Part shown: positions 10,393 to 22,530 of the stretch, piece by piece | Numbering within the stretch: the stretch's first letter is position 1 | How the letters are laid out: every line of letters begins with the position of its first letter | DNA from: Gnetum montanum | Taxonomy: Eukaryota; Streptophyta; Gnetopsida; Gnetales; Gnetaceae | NCBI GenBank assembly: GCA_015680685.1 | Contig: MNCI01033650.1 | Location: 417,168 to 463,549 of the forward strand | Direction of reading: 5' to 3' | DNA length: 46,382 bases | Program-made: the position numbers and the translations under genes | The notes under the pieces: model-generated | What the model saw: only the letters and a program-made list of their open reading frames with translations | Database searches by the model: none | What the model was told of the DNA's origin: nothing

Positions 10393-11690
10393 TAATTTTC
10401 CGCAGGTGCTTAAGTGCTAGTGTCTGCTACACTAGTTTGTGTTTTTCTAGTCTATCATTCATGGTTCCTATTGCTAGCAAAGTCATTACTAGATGGAATG
10501 TGATTACTAATATTCTTCGATTTTGTGTGGTGTTCACACTTCTTGACCCTTCCTAGTTGAAACAAACTTCATTATTTCTATCCATGATGCATTCTATGCA
10601 TTTTCATGTTGTCATTTATATACCATGCAATACCTCTCACTGGTATAATTTGCAAATGAGACAAAAAAAGGGAAGAGTCTTTTTCCTTGTTAAGGTTCCC
10701 TTGAATCTACACTTAATCTCCAAGAAAGAAAATAAGATGGGTTAGACTAGCATGAAATTTTTTGCTAAGTATTATACACCCATGAACTAAGAAGAATGTA
10801 TTTTAGTTATGATGTACCATTTTGTAGATGTAATATGTCTCAATCTTAAACTATGTCTTCTTTGGTAGTATCAAAGATTTATATTCTCTTTTAGAAACAT
10901 TGTACCGTAGCTAGATCCATACCCCATTTGTCTCCGTATATAAAGGGTGGACACTTATACAATGAAAATCCCTTTATTAGAGATCCTAAGTATCTCTACT
11001 ATTACCTTGATTGCATAGGAGATGGAGATGTCTCATGTTTTCATACTAGCATCTAGTTGCTAATTGGTCTTGAATACATGTGTTTCTTTCATATATTATT
11101 CTTCATTAGTTGACTAGGTGGATCACAAATAAGATGCTTGTATATGCTCCTAAACTTCTGATGGAGTAACTCTAAGAATGATCCAAATTTTAATTTCAAC
11201 CTTATCACTAATTGTCTTAAGGTACTCATAAGCGAGTGTTATCTTTACGACTGTGGAAGGTTCTTCTTCTTTAATGGATTTCTCCATTTGATCAATTTCT
11301 TATTACATTGACTATACATTTGCCTCTTCCAACATTAGTCTCTTGACTTGGGATTATTATTGTTATGACTCTTGACCATGTCCACATCCATCTTAAGATC
11401 TCTTTTCTCTAGGTTTCAAAGGTTCTTTAACCTTGGAAACTCATTTAGGCACCGTCTACCCTCATCTAAAGATTAATGTTAGTTTTTGAAATTATTCATA
11501 ATGTTTCCAATCCTTATTAATCCTTTGGTTAGATCAAGAATTCAAAAAATTTAATGTTCTAGGCTTAAGGTGATTGAAAAACTATGTTCTTAGGGATCCT
11601 AAGGTAACTAAAATGTTAAATTATTAATTAATTTTGTTTATTTTTATTATTAGTTATCTTAATGTAAAAAAATAAGTGTTAGTAAAGTTT
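10393..11690. other. Non-coding stretch with a possible solo-LTR promoter and a coding trace
   Basis: No confident gene. On the plus strand TATATAAAG at 10,937-10,945, followed by GGGTGGACAC and a CCCTTTATT stretch, looks like the promoter and R region of another LTR type, possibly solo. On the minus strand about 11,450-11,095 can be read as a Lys/Glu-rich peptide with a few stops (EIDQMEKSIKEEEPSTVVK near 11,280), a possible gag fragment that I could not place. Confidence 0.3.
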
Positions 11691-12660
11691 GAAATTTTAT
11701 GTTCTAATCCACAACAAAGAGCTAAACTCTAGAAGCTTACAAGTCTTATGGGTTGAATAGGACACTTAGATCATAACATATCAATCTAAGAAGGATCTAG
11801 GTTTTTAGAACACCAAAAACTCCCTACTTGTTTGAAGAAAACACGTGAAATTTAAGAAGGGGTATGTAGCTATATATAGTTTTTATAGCTGTGATGTAAT
11901 ATCGCATCTCTTGTGATATTGTAGCCCATACAAATCACATTTTTACTATATTTTTAGCTCAAAATCATTATTTTAAGATTTTTTTGGAATTTTAGAGACT
12001 CTTGGGAACTACTAGGTTTAAGTATAGGTTCTACTAATGAATCAAAATATTAAAATTAATGAAAATTAGTTGTTTGGGTTTTAAAATGGCCAAGAAATAT
12101 GCAATTTGGAGAAAAATTCAATATATAATCATTAAAAATTAATTAAATTTGATGAGAAATGAGTCTCATGGTAATGCATGAATTTAGAGAATGGTCCATG
12201 ATGTTTTAAAGGTGTGAGATTGGTTTGTAGTCATAATTCATAATAGTTTTGCAAGTGGGTCCTACCCAAAGAAAGCTTTTACCTAAAAATTCCTTGCATA
12301 ACCATGTCTATATGTGTCCATGGGCATTCTAGAATTTGAATGTTTATCATGCCCATGTTCTAATCACACAAAATTGCCTTAATTAGACTCTTTCACTATG
12401 CTACACAAAGCCATAGAATTTGTAATTACACAACACTAGTGAGGTGGGTTAAATTTAGTAGGGATTGTAGACTCATGATGTCATATACCTTACCATGGTT
12501 ACAATGGATTCCATGTGTATAACATGACTCAAATGACCATTATAACTATCCATAAAGATTTCAAGCCAATACCAAACACTAATAGTGACATTGCATTGTA
12601 TCATCCTAGGCGTACCATCATGAGACCAACTAATCACCACATGAACACATAATCACTGAA
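11691..12660 (-). mobile_element. Type-2 LTR / 3'-region fragment
   Basis: Has a minus-strand TATATATA at 11,871-11,878. Upstream on the same strand, GATGCGATATTAC and CTACAATATCAC words recall the type-1 palindrome cluster. The block 12,240-12,660 aligns by eye with 3150-3600 and 21,320-21,760 in the same orientation, sharing GTGGGTCCTACCCAAA-like words and GTGACATTGCATTGTATC. No coding sequence is attached to it, so it may be a solo or truncated copy. Confidence 0.5.
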
Positions 12661-13359
12661 CAAGAAAATTATTTTTTTTGGAAGGGAGGGGGTGAAGGAA
12701 GGGGGATGGAGGAGTGATGATACCTAATTTTAAGATCTAGATAATAAGACATAAATTTCTTTACATCATAACTTCAAAACACCAATGATAACACTAAGAA
12801 AGAAATAAAGTTCTCAATGTTTTTAATGGTGTTAACACTATGCTTCATCCTACCAACCAATCCTTAAAAACCTTCCCTCTAGGGTAGGTAAAAGATCAAG
12901 CATTATCCTTTGGTAGAAGAATTCTCTTTTTAGGTCTTTACTTTCAACAAGAGACTTCTTATAAATTAAAATAAACTAATAAGCAAGCTAAATCAAAAAT
13001 GACAAAAAATCATAAATCTTCTAGAAGAAATTGAGGAATAGCACAAGGATCATCCTTTCATGCACATAAGAAAGAAGAGAGATAATAATATCGATAGGGT
13101 AATTCCTTCTCTTACCCCAACTTAAAATAAAGAGTTTATATAAAGATTTAAGTTCATCTCAAAATTAAGGCTTTGCACTATAGAATGTCTCTTATAAATC
13201 ACATCACATCCATGCTTCCAAATGCAAAAAAGGACATCAAGCCTAAACATATTCCAAAAAGTATCAAAAGTGCCATTGTTTATTATGCTTAAACACATGG
13301 CATAAGCAAAATAATTATAGAATTTTTGAAATTTTGTAACTAAAAAACACCATTATTGA
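12661..13359. other. Non-coding AT-rich stretch
   Basis: No coding signal seen. The plus strand begins with a G-rich run (GAAGGGAGGGGGTGAAGG near 12,680). In the minus sense the stretch lies just downstream of an LTR end and a PBS-like site, so it may be the leader of a lost element. Confidence 0.35.
13335..13352 (-). other. Decayed PBS-like site next to LTR end
   Basis: Minus-strand TGGTGTTTTTTAGTTACA, a few bases after the LTR end CTACTCA. Position and the TGG start match the element B site, but most C positions have become T, so this is tentative. Confidence 0.35.
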
Positions 13360-14172
13360 TGAGTAGAGGGTATTCCCTATGCCTAATGATATGAATTACT
13401 GGCATGTATGCATGATCTAGTTAAATTATATGGATGCCTTCTACCTAAGTGACCTATGTCCTAGAGAGTAAAATGTGAGGTTGTTAGTTGTCATCTTTTC
13501 AATCATCACTTGTATTAACTTCGTTCGTATGGCTAAGTGTGATTGAGATGTAAGATATTTATGTTTATAATTTTTATAATTTTTTATTTTTAAAAGTATT
13601 AAAGGAAAAAGTACTTGAGATATTAATCTTTAACTAATTAATAATTAAACTATCCTAATTGTAGAGTATCTATTTCTACTTTTCATATAGATCCTGTACT
13701 TATACTAATACCTTTAGGTTACCAAGTATTTTTAGCTGGGCATGCTGAGTATTCATTGTTAGAATGTCCAAGCATTAGTATATTATGCTTGAAGTGGTCA
13801 TACTCATGTTGCCATGAAATAAAATATTAAACACTTAAGTATAGAAATGTAAGCTACATATAAAGTAAAATTCTTGAAAGTAAAATTAAGCTGATCCAAG
13901 TGTTGAAGAGAAGAAATCTTAATTTTATTTCAGTTCATGCAATCATATTTAGGTACATCTTTCACTCAAATAAAACTCCATACAATTAATTTAATCCATG
14001 CTGTAGGCACTCAGAGGGAAATTTCACCAAGTCCTATAGAAGAAAATTGCAAGAGTGTGACTACTAGACTTACCATAGGTGCTATAAATGCAGCTGGTGT
14101 GTACATTTATATAGGGGAGGATCAACATCGATACATTTGCACCAATGCATCTGACTTAATAACACTTTATCA
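13360..14172 (-). mobile_element. Type-1-related LTR with internal sequence on both sides
   Basis: Minus strand from TGATAAAGTG at 14,172 to CCCTCTACTCA at 13,360. Contains TATATAAA (14,106-14,113), an ACTTGGTAACC trace of the 33-bp repeat near 13,720 and CTTAGCCATACG matching U5 of the LTR at 1375. Immediately upstream, the minus strand reads CACTCAAGGATGAGT then GTTGTGAGAATA, the decayed equivalent of the stretch and polypurine tract before the LTR at 1375. It is therefore the 3' LTR of the element carrying the ORF at 14,253-17,187, yet a PBS-like site follows its other end. Confidence 0.65.
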
Positions 14173-14252
14173 TATTCTCACAACTAACTAAACACTCATC
14201 CTTGAGTGAACAAAATGGAAACCAACTAATTAACTATAATAAAATGAACAAT

Positions 14253-17187
14253 TCATGAGTGCCATTTTGACTTATAATTTATTTGGATACATAATTGGTA
14301 TAATGTAAAAAGATTTTGGACACTTTGATAAAAATTGATAGGTGCTAGTTGGATGGATGAAGATGGAATCAAGTCTTCACACCGTGCCTGGAGGTGAAGG
14401 CTCCTATAGTGTAGAGGATATTTAATTACATCCATGCTATATTGGAGACATGGGTTGCCTTGTTGCTTCTACTAAAAGTTGGAAGACATCTAGAAGTACC
14501 TTCATTTTCTCTTCTTTATACAAGGGGTTGTAGATAATCCATGCAGCTTTGCTTAGATGGACTAGTGTTGGTATATCCCACAACATGGTAGTGGGGGGAA
14601 CATTTCTTTCATGTTGACAAACTAGGCTATGAATTGTTTATATTCAAGTTGAATGTACAAATGAGGTTCGATAGTTCCTAGTAGTCACTTTATTCTCTTG
14701 GCTAGGTTCTCAACAACTAATCTCTGATCAATGGATTTACTTCTGAGAACATCAAGCTTTGTGTTAGCCACTTTCAAATTTTGTTTAGTCTCTTTATGGA
14801 GCTTGAACTCTACCTCATAGAGATAGGAGCTTTCCACTTACTTTTCTAATTCTAATCTTGGCCTCCCTACTATTAGCATTTCCAACTTTGCATATCAAAG
14901 ATTGGTGAGTTCCGTGTATTCTATCATCTCCTCAATTTCAACTTCACGAGGTGGATTTTTTATTGGTTATAGGCTTTAAGATTATCAAAAATTGATTGTC
15001 ATACATTGTCTCTTTGTTGGAGTTTTTGGAGGATCTTGTTCACATTTGCCTTTTCCAACTTGATTTTCTTTTCATTTATCTCTTTCAGCATCTTGATCTA
15101 GTCCTTGTAGTTGTTCTTAACTTGTTCATACTTCAGGAAAACATTTTTGTAAGCAGTGATCTCAATTGCAATCTTTTGGTGAAGGTCAAGAACCTCCTTC
15201 ATTAAGAGATTTTTGTTCTCTACGACCAACCTTCTAAAATCCATGTTTATCTTGGCAAGTTGTTTTTGCTACTAATGAATGTATTCAACCATCTGGTCCT
15301 CTATTGCTCAACATTTCACAGGTGATGATTATTCTCAATTAGGGTAAGATTCACTTTGCGAACTTGGTGAAGGTCATAGCTGGAAGAATTCATCATTGCC
15401 TCAAATAGTGATGCATCAAAGATCACCATTTTCTTTGCATTCTCAACATCTTAAAACTTTTGTTGAAGATGTTGGAAAGCTTCATCTCTTGTAAGCTCTA
15501 GTTTGAGAATGGTAAGATCTAACAAGTAGGCTTTAAGTTCTGAAACCTCGATGGCCAATCATTGATTGCTAATGATGGCCTTCTCAAGTTGTGCATTTGC
15601 AATTAAGAGCTTTTCCCTTATCTCTAGTATCTATGATTAGGTAGAAGAAATATCTTTTGAAAGATCAAAGATCCCCAGAATTGGTTGCCTACCTCTAACT
15701 AGTTACTCCACCAATTTTTCATGCTGGGTGACACTCATCCGTCTACTTTTGGCTCCTACTAATGCTTTTACATTTGCAATGGTAACAAAATTAAGGATAA
15801 ATACTACATGACTAATCAAAGCTTTTTCAATTCAATTTGCCACCACCTTTGCTACTATCTCTTGGCTCTTGTGTGGCATGACTAGGATTATTGCTCCCTC
15901 ATCTTCTTCTAGCATCATAGAGAATATTGTTGCATTCCAAATGATTTTGGAAAATGCTTATTTTGGAATGGACATAGTGACTTCTCTAGTGTTGGGATTG
16001 GAGCGAATAGAAGCCTAGTTTCTTTATGAGGAAAACAATGGGGTCATCTCATCATCTAGCCAACTAATGATCCTTGTGACCTCATTCAAGTGGCTTATGA
16101 CTAGGTTGTACATAGAAGATTCACCACCACCTCTGAAGGCTTGTTGTTGTAGCTATTATTCTCTAAATTTTCTTATATGATTAAAAAATTGCTAGCATTT
16201 CTAGTGTTGTAGGTGGTGGTGGTGATGGTTTCTACTCTCTTAAAGTTTGGCAAGTGCCTTATCCTTCATCATCTCCTACCATGATGCAACAAGAGCTTTG
16301 TGAATCACGTTGTTGGAGTAGCAGGCCATCCCTTCCATTTTACAACATGTTTTAATAAGATATGGAAAGGAAAGTATCTTCCTACCCTTTTCATTTTCCT
16401 TAAAATGCTTCTCTATTTTAAGGAAGATGAGTTGTAGTAGCTTGACTTGAAATTTTCCGCTTAGAGCCATGCATGCCCTTTTCTTACTTGGCTTCCCTAT
16501 TGGATTGAGGTGATAAGCTATGATCTTGAAGTAAGCTCACTCCACCCTAGTTAGGGCACCATACTCCTTTTGGTCCACTCCATACCACTACTAGACCCAC
16601 CTTTTCTTTGCTTCTAGGTTTACTTGAGTGGAGATTTCTACTAGCTTTACCCTAGTGTTTGATAATTTGAGGGCCTTTACTATTGCTTCAACCAAATAGG
16701 AGATGGTAACGTCTTTAATTTTTATGATCACATCTCCTTGTCAGTTGTTCCAGAAGAGGTAAATTTCCCTCATATACCATTCTTCATTGGTGGAGAAAAT
16801 GGGCCATAGTAGAGAACCTTGTAGTTGTGTTCTTACTTCTTCTAGCATGAGCTCCAATAAAGGTATGAAATTTAGCTCTTGAAAGATGGAACTCTAAATT
16901 TCCTTACTGTATAGGTTCTTTAAGTAGGATTTTGTAAGCATGGCCTTCAAATTAGATTGCATTCTTGGGATCTTCTCTTGCCTAGATTATCTTATTTTTG
17001 CTGTGAGAATGTGATGGACATGTTTCACCTTTGGTTCCTCATGTAGAGGCCTGATAGCATGGATTGCCTCGATTACTTAATCTTGGGCTTATTGTTGTAG
17101 TTGTTACTATTGTTCCCTTCCATTCCATAGTCATTTCTCCTTAGGCTTTGTTGGCCCTCCTGTTTGTTGTCCTCACTTAGGTGCCAT
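14253..17187 (-). pseudogene. Long accessory post-pol retrotransposon ORF, decayed
   Basis: Minus strand, about 970 codons, from ATG 17,187 (MAPK-stop-GQQTGGPTKPKEK) to about 14,253, with scattered stops and shifts. Near 16,800-16,650 is a WYMREIYLFWNN segment followed by IKIKDVTISYLVEAIVKAL-type sequence, the same order as in the short ORF at 626-1202. At 16,470-16,276 an open segment (MALSGKFQVKLLQL) is rich in Lys and Leu. From about 15,800 to 15,000 the reading is dominated by Leu/Lys/Glu heptad-like stretches suggesting a long coiled coil. It lies directly upstream of the polypurine tract and 3' LTR at 14,172, so it is the third ORF of an Athila-like element. No enzymatic motif is visible; the product's role is unknown. 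Confidence 0.55.
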
Positions 17188-19119
17188 CTATGATCACAAA
17201 CATAACCTAGGATTAGTCTTCTAGATATAATCTTATTTTATTCAAATACCTTTCTTGGTTTTATTGGATTAAGTTTATTGGTTAAAAGTTGGGATTTTAT
17301 TGTTAAGTCCTTATTTAGTGATTATAGATGTATGATATTATTTTATTCATGCTTTAATGGAGGTTGATTGTTGATATTAACTCTTCTAATCATTAATTTA
17401 ATATTATTTTACTATCTTATCCATAGGATGTTAGAAATAATTCTTGAAAATTTTTCTGTGAAAACTTAGCATTTGATGCTCCCATAACCTAAAGCGTATC
17501 TCCAAAAGCTCAAGAACTAAAGAATAGGTAAAAATAAATAAGTTGTTGTCAAGTTATGGCTCTTGGAAGGTTTTGGTTTAATGACCCATATTTTTAAACA
17601 TCCTTGCTATGTATGATTTTTGTGAAGAATGTTGTGCTTGCACTTGTATGTTTATATGTCTAGCTAGTTCGATATATTTTATGTATTATGTTGATGATGT
17701 TAATGATGATCCTTGGCTTTTTTATATTATTGATTAATGTTATGAAATCCTTAATATTTAATCATACATATATTATCTTTTATTATCATCTAGTAGGTAT
17801 GCACTAATCTTATTATTGAGTGTCACAGGATCTCATGAAATTTGGTTAAGAGCATGGCATGGCTATAAATAATGGTTCATTTAATTAATATTAATAATTT
17901 ATTCAAAGAGTACATGGTATAAGCAAATAGATATATGATTGATGATTCATTATGTTCACATGTGTAATTTAGATATTAATTATATTAAGCTTTATCTTAT
18001 CTTCTTTATTAAGAGGTTTTGAATTATATTTTAGCATTGTAAGATTTCATGGTATTTTCTCTTTAATGATTTTGGCATGTGAGGGAGTTATGTGAGTGGG
18101 AGAGAAAGTTATGATTATGATAGAAAAGATTTATGGTAAGTTTCTTTTAGTTTTGTGGAAGTTTGGTCAATTGGTGTTTTCTTCCATTCCATGATTTCTA
18201 GTCTATCTCCATTAAAACTCCCATGGTTCAATTCTTTCACATACTTTGATAATCTGGGAGAAGTGCTGGGAGATTGGAGTTGGAAAGTGCTATGAGATTA
18301 TAGATTAGTTGTGTGGAGTGGGTGAATCTTTCTGGCTCTCTTTTCTCCTATTGCAATTTTCTTCATTTAGATTAGAGGTGAGTTATCTATGCTTCTTTGG
18401 TTATAGGGTCTTTGCACATATGCAAGATGGATATTTTTATTTTTTTTGTATAATTATAATATTATTTTATGGGTTGAGGGATTTTGATTATGTAGATGGA
18501 ATGTAGTTTGATGAAATTTATATGTGCATATATTCTGTTGTTTTCTGCCAGTTTTAGGTATGGGAATTGTAAATTATTTTTAACAATTTTTATGTTATTG
18601 GATTTTACTGTTCATGTAATTGGTAGATTGTGATTGATTAATGAATTTTTGGTAAATTCATATGGATTTGTGTTTCAAAATTTTTGGTAGATGTGGTTGA
18701 TTTTCGTGATGGTAATTGAAGTTTGGAAACTTTGGTTGATTCAAGGAGTTAGATTACCTGATCCATTATTTCCCTGTTTTGATCTTAACCATTCTTGCAA
18801 TAGCTCCATTGCATAGTGGTTTGTCTTGAATTCCTCTTTTTCTTCATATTTTGTGATCTTAACATATTGTATTAGTTTTTTTTCCAAATAAAGCTTTTCC
18901 TAGGCTTATGATTATATTGACTTTAGTTTTCTCCTTTTATATTACTTTTTGGGGTTTTCTCTGTTCTTGTCAATTCACATTTTGGACTCATTGAACCTTT
19001 CCTATTGTTCCTCATCTACTCTCATCATTCTAGAGTATTTCCCAGCTATTTTTCAATCTTTTCTAGTTAAAAAATGTCCCAAATCCTTGCCAAATGTCTT
19101 TTTTGAATCCTTGTATCTC

Positions 19120-19500
19120 TATTAAGATGTCTCACCCACACACAAGACATCTTCCCCAAGATTTCTTACCCTATTCTACGATGCCTTCTCTAAGATATCT
19201 CCTTCAAGGTGTCTTGTCTAATATGTCTTGGCCAAGATCTTACCCAAGATGTCTCGTCTAGAATGTCATGACATCTTCCCTAAGACGTCTTTCTCAAGAT
19301 GTCATGGCATCTTCCCTGAGACTTCTTTTCTAAGATGTTATGACATCTCCCCTAAGACTTCTTTCTCAAGATGTTATGACATCTCTCTTGAGACTTCTTC
19401 TCTAAGATGTCAGAACATCTCACCCAAGACTTCTTCCCTGAGATGTCACAATATCTCACCCTAGACTTATTGTCCTAGATGTCATGTGATTTCTCTAAGA
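19120..19500. repeat. 36-bp array built around a GATGTCATGACATC palindrome
   Basis: About eight to ten degenerate units. Each holds AAGATGTCATGACATCTT (18-bp perfect palindrome) or a variant, then CCCTAAGACTTCTTTC. In 19,228-19,464 the spacing is a steady 36 bp, so the open plus frame repeats every 12 residues (C-x-DI-x-P-x-TSFSR). A related cluster of GAGACGTCTCC-type palindromes lies at 41,765-41,960. Open frames through it are a by-product of the repeat. Confidence 0.7.
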
Positions 19501-19942
19501 TTTTCTAAACCCCTATCAAATCCTCTCTATGACTGCATTGACTTTGATCTTCTTGGACTTAGTTGGTATCTTAGAATATTTTTTTGGTACCTCATGATGC
19601 TAGATTGCCACATCATGGAATTTGTCCTGATAGTGTCATGTAAATTTTGGATTAGTATCATTGTGAGGATCTATTACATTGTTGAATCTCTTAGTGAGAT
19701 GAAATCTCTTGTAATTTGTCACTCTCCACCATCAGTTTGATTGCCAAGTTTGTTTATTGTTTGGTGGTTGGATGTTTGTGCTAGCATCGAGTTTGTGTGG
19801 CTAGTTGTAGTTGGACTCCCTGGAGATGATTTGATATTTGAACCTCATTGTAGAGTGCACAAATGTGGCTCTTCCTATGGGCCTCATCCTGTAGAAGAGG
19901 GTGATTCCATGGCTTATTAGTTTCTTTATTTTGTTATGCCTC

Positions 19943-20035
19943 CAGAACATTAGAGGTGATGTCCTAGGTGACACCTCTAGCACCGGTATGTTTGGGGAAC
20001 ATTGGAAGTGATGTTCTAGGTGACACTTCATGTTC
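19943..20035. repeat. Doubled hairpin-forming repeat
   Basis: Two copies, about 50 bp apart, of an ACATT(A/G)GA-GTGATGT-CTAGGTGACAC unit. The first contains AGAGGTG and CACCTCT as inverted arms around a CCTAGG centre; the second has partly lost pairing. Unknown role. Confidence 0.45.
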
Positions 20036-20860
20036 TAGTTGAGACAAATAATAAATTCATGCACATGGTAATTTGATATTTGGTTTGGATACATGTTGGT
20101 TTTGACTTTTCATAAGGATACATGACAACATAACACACATATTACACTAAGTTTAGTGCATGCTAGCTTCCTTGTTTGTGGTGATAGTTGGATTGGATAA
20201 ATCTTGACTTTGGCATTGTATAATGGATGGATGTTATGGTTATGCATTTATATATGTGTATGAATGTTTTGAGTGGTTCTCTTGTGTGTTTTATGGAGCT
20301 AACATAATTTGCAGATTAGCCATGCTCCTCCTAATCCCCATGAGATCTGTTCATTCAGCAATTAGAGAGGTTGCCAAGGTTTCTCAATTAGTTTTATTCT
20401 AATAACCCATGCTCTTTTTAGGTTGATTAGTTTTGGGAAGGGGAATGGAGCTCTTAGAGAACTATTATGAAGACATGAGCTTGTTGATGTTATGTATTAG
20501 TTTAGAGCTTTATCTATTATATTTTATATTTTGGCATTATATTAGACATCAATTCTTTTTTTCTTCTATGGATTTATGGATCTTGTATGGTTTAGAGTTA
20601 TGATAATATGACATTTATATATATTATGAAATTTAGTTTTGCAATTTATGTTATCCTATTCTTTTTTAGTATTTTTATTTTTGTACAATTTAATATTCAT
20701 GCATTTCTTTCTTCCATTATTAGTGTTCTCTTTTCTTCCCTTTGAGATCATGGCTTCATGATAGACTCCTTTGTTACTTTGGTTGCATATTTCATTTATT
20801 TCCATCTCTTTCCATGATTAATCACTTTCTTAGAATTTTTACCCAACATAATGCTCTCCA

Positions 20861-22530
20861 ACCTAAGGTCTAGGAAGGAGGGTGTTGCATCTAGGCTATG
20901 AAAGCTTACAAAAACTTCTTGTGTATTTGAAAGAAAATGTGAGAAATGAGCTAAGTATCATGTGTATTTATAGGATTTTTTTGTCGTGTCAATAGGGATA
21001 CGTCGATGAGGCTATGTTGACTAGTTTGTTTACATTGATGCAACTATTTGTAATATTTTTAAACTTAAAATATTGAGAAATTTTGAATGATTTCAGGGTC
21101 AAAAAAAGAGCCAAATGGAAGTAAAAATGCTAGGAAAACATTAAAACAACACAGTTAAAGGTACGATTGAAGAAATTGGAGCATCTTCATCATGTGGAAT
21201 GAGAAAATAAAAGATGTTTCATTGGGTAAATTAGCATAAAACTAGATGATGTAGGCTATTGAGATTATTGAGATTGAAACGAAACTCATGATAATGGAAT
21301 TTATCCTAAAGGAAACTAAGAGATACATAAGTGAATCCTCCCCAAAGTAGGCTTATGCCTAATATGCCCTAGCATAATCTTACCATAAGAAGTCCATAGG
21401 CACCTTGGATGGTGAATGGTTATTCAAGTTAAACACCATACCCATGTGAGGAATTGTTTAAAGATTATGAAAAATATAAAATAGAAATATTAATTAAACA
21501 TGATATGAGGTAGTGAGATGAGAGAAAATGGAGTGTGACAATGTTAGAAAGAGAACATTTAAAGACAAATCTACATCATGATTGCATGGGATCCTTACTG
21601 GAATGTGTGATTAAGATAATCCAATACTAGTTTGTTCTAAGACTAGACTAAGTCCATTTTGATGATAGTGACCTGACATTGATGTATTTCTCCTCTCCTA
21701 CTATCATGAGTCGATGATAATTACAAATGACAATAATCACTCCAAGTAAACAAGAAAAGAAAAGAAGGAAATAGTTAGGAAGAAATTTGTGCCTTAGTTA
21801 GAGGGGTCCCTTCAAAAATGGGTAACATGTCTTTCTAGCCACAACCAATGTTGTATCCCAAGAGATCTTCAAAGGGATGTGCTTTGAAGTCCTATTTTTT
21901 ATTGGAAATAACACCATACAGAGACATGCTTTTTTGTATGGTTAATAGTAGGAGTGATTATATACCTATTAAGGTGTCACAGAAATTAGGAGGAAAGTTA
22001 AGAAGAGAACATAACAAATCCCCTTGAGGTCACACCCTTTTCCATTCCCACTTAGTCCTTTTCTAATTTGTTGGATAACAAGATCACATGTTACTTCTAG
22101 TTTTATGTGAAAAAACCTTCATGCTTTCATGATTCAAAACTCCATATGAGATAGATGGAACGGGTGGATGTTGTGAACTTGCTATTTAATACCATAAGAA
22201 AATTGGTAGATTGTTAGTAGAGAGCATAATTCAAAGATAAAGCTGACCTTTGAAATAAATCATAACATTGATATTTGTGTTCAACAATTTCCAAAATTTA
22301 CAATAGCCATATAATAAACATCGAATATTTTAATTAAAACTAAATGAAGGCAACAAGAAAAATCAAAGTAAAAAGTAGAAAATATAAAATATAAAAAATA
22401 TAGAATAATAAGTAAAAATGTAAAGAAAATGGAAAATATATAAAGAACGTTGTAAAAAAACTAAAGAAAAAACATTTCATCTTCTTAAAATTATTATGAT
22501 AGATAGATATCTTCCCCATGACTAAGTTGG
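20861..22530 (-). mobile_element. 3' LTR / 3' non-coding region (type 2) of element C
   Basis: Minus strand. Starts after the integrase at a purine tract (CTTAGTCATGGGGAAG near 22,520), passes an A-rich plus-strand stretch (22,330-22,470), the shared block at 21,320-21,760 and a TATAAATA on minus at 20,965-20,972, followed by CACATGATACTTAGC. The order matches the equivalent regions of element A (2425-4440) and the fragment at 11,691-12,660. End points are approximate. Confidence 0.5.
20965..20972 (-). promoter_or_regulatory. TATA box of element C LTR
   Basis: Minus-strand TATAAATA in CCTATAAATACACATG, with a GTCAACATAGCC and ATTGACACGAC stretch upstream. Equivalent by position to 2766 and 11,871. 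Confidence 0.45.

Larger units (their letters stand above)
17188..20860. other. AT-rich non-coding stretch
   Basis: No gene or RT/integrase motif recognised on either strand. Contents worth noting are the 36-bp palindromic array (19,120-19,500) and a doubled hairpin (19,943-20,035). The stretch 18,240-18,380 reads like a transcribed leader ending in an AGAG|GTGAGT donor-like site, but nothing downstream supports a gene. It may be further LTR or leader sequence of the element whose ORF ends at 17,187. Confidence 0.35.

Noticed and set aside
10329-10745. Two adjacent plus-strand ORFs
   Set aside because: No recognisable domain, overlap with the outer end of the element B LTR, and ordinary for AT-rich DNA.
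18240-18506. Plant gene leader with a GTGAGT donor
   Set aside because: No downstream coding exon can be read; the ORF at 18,309 has no recognisable content.
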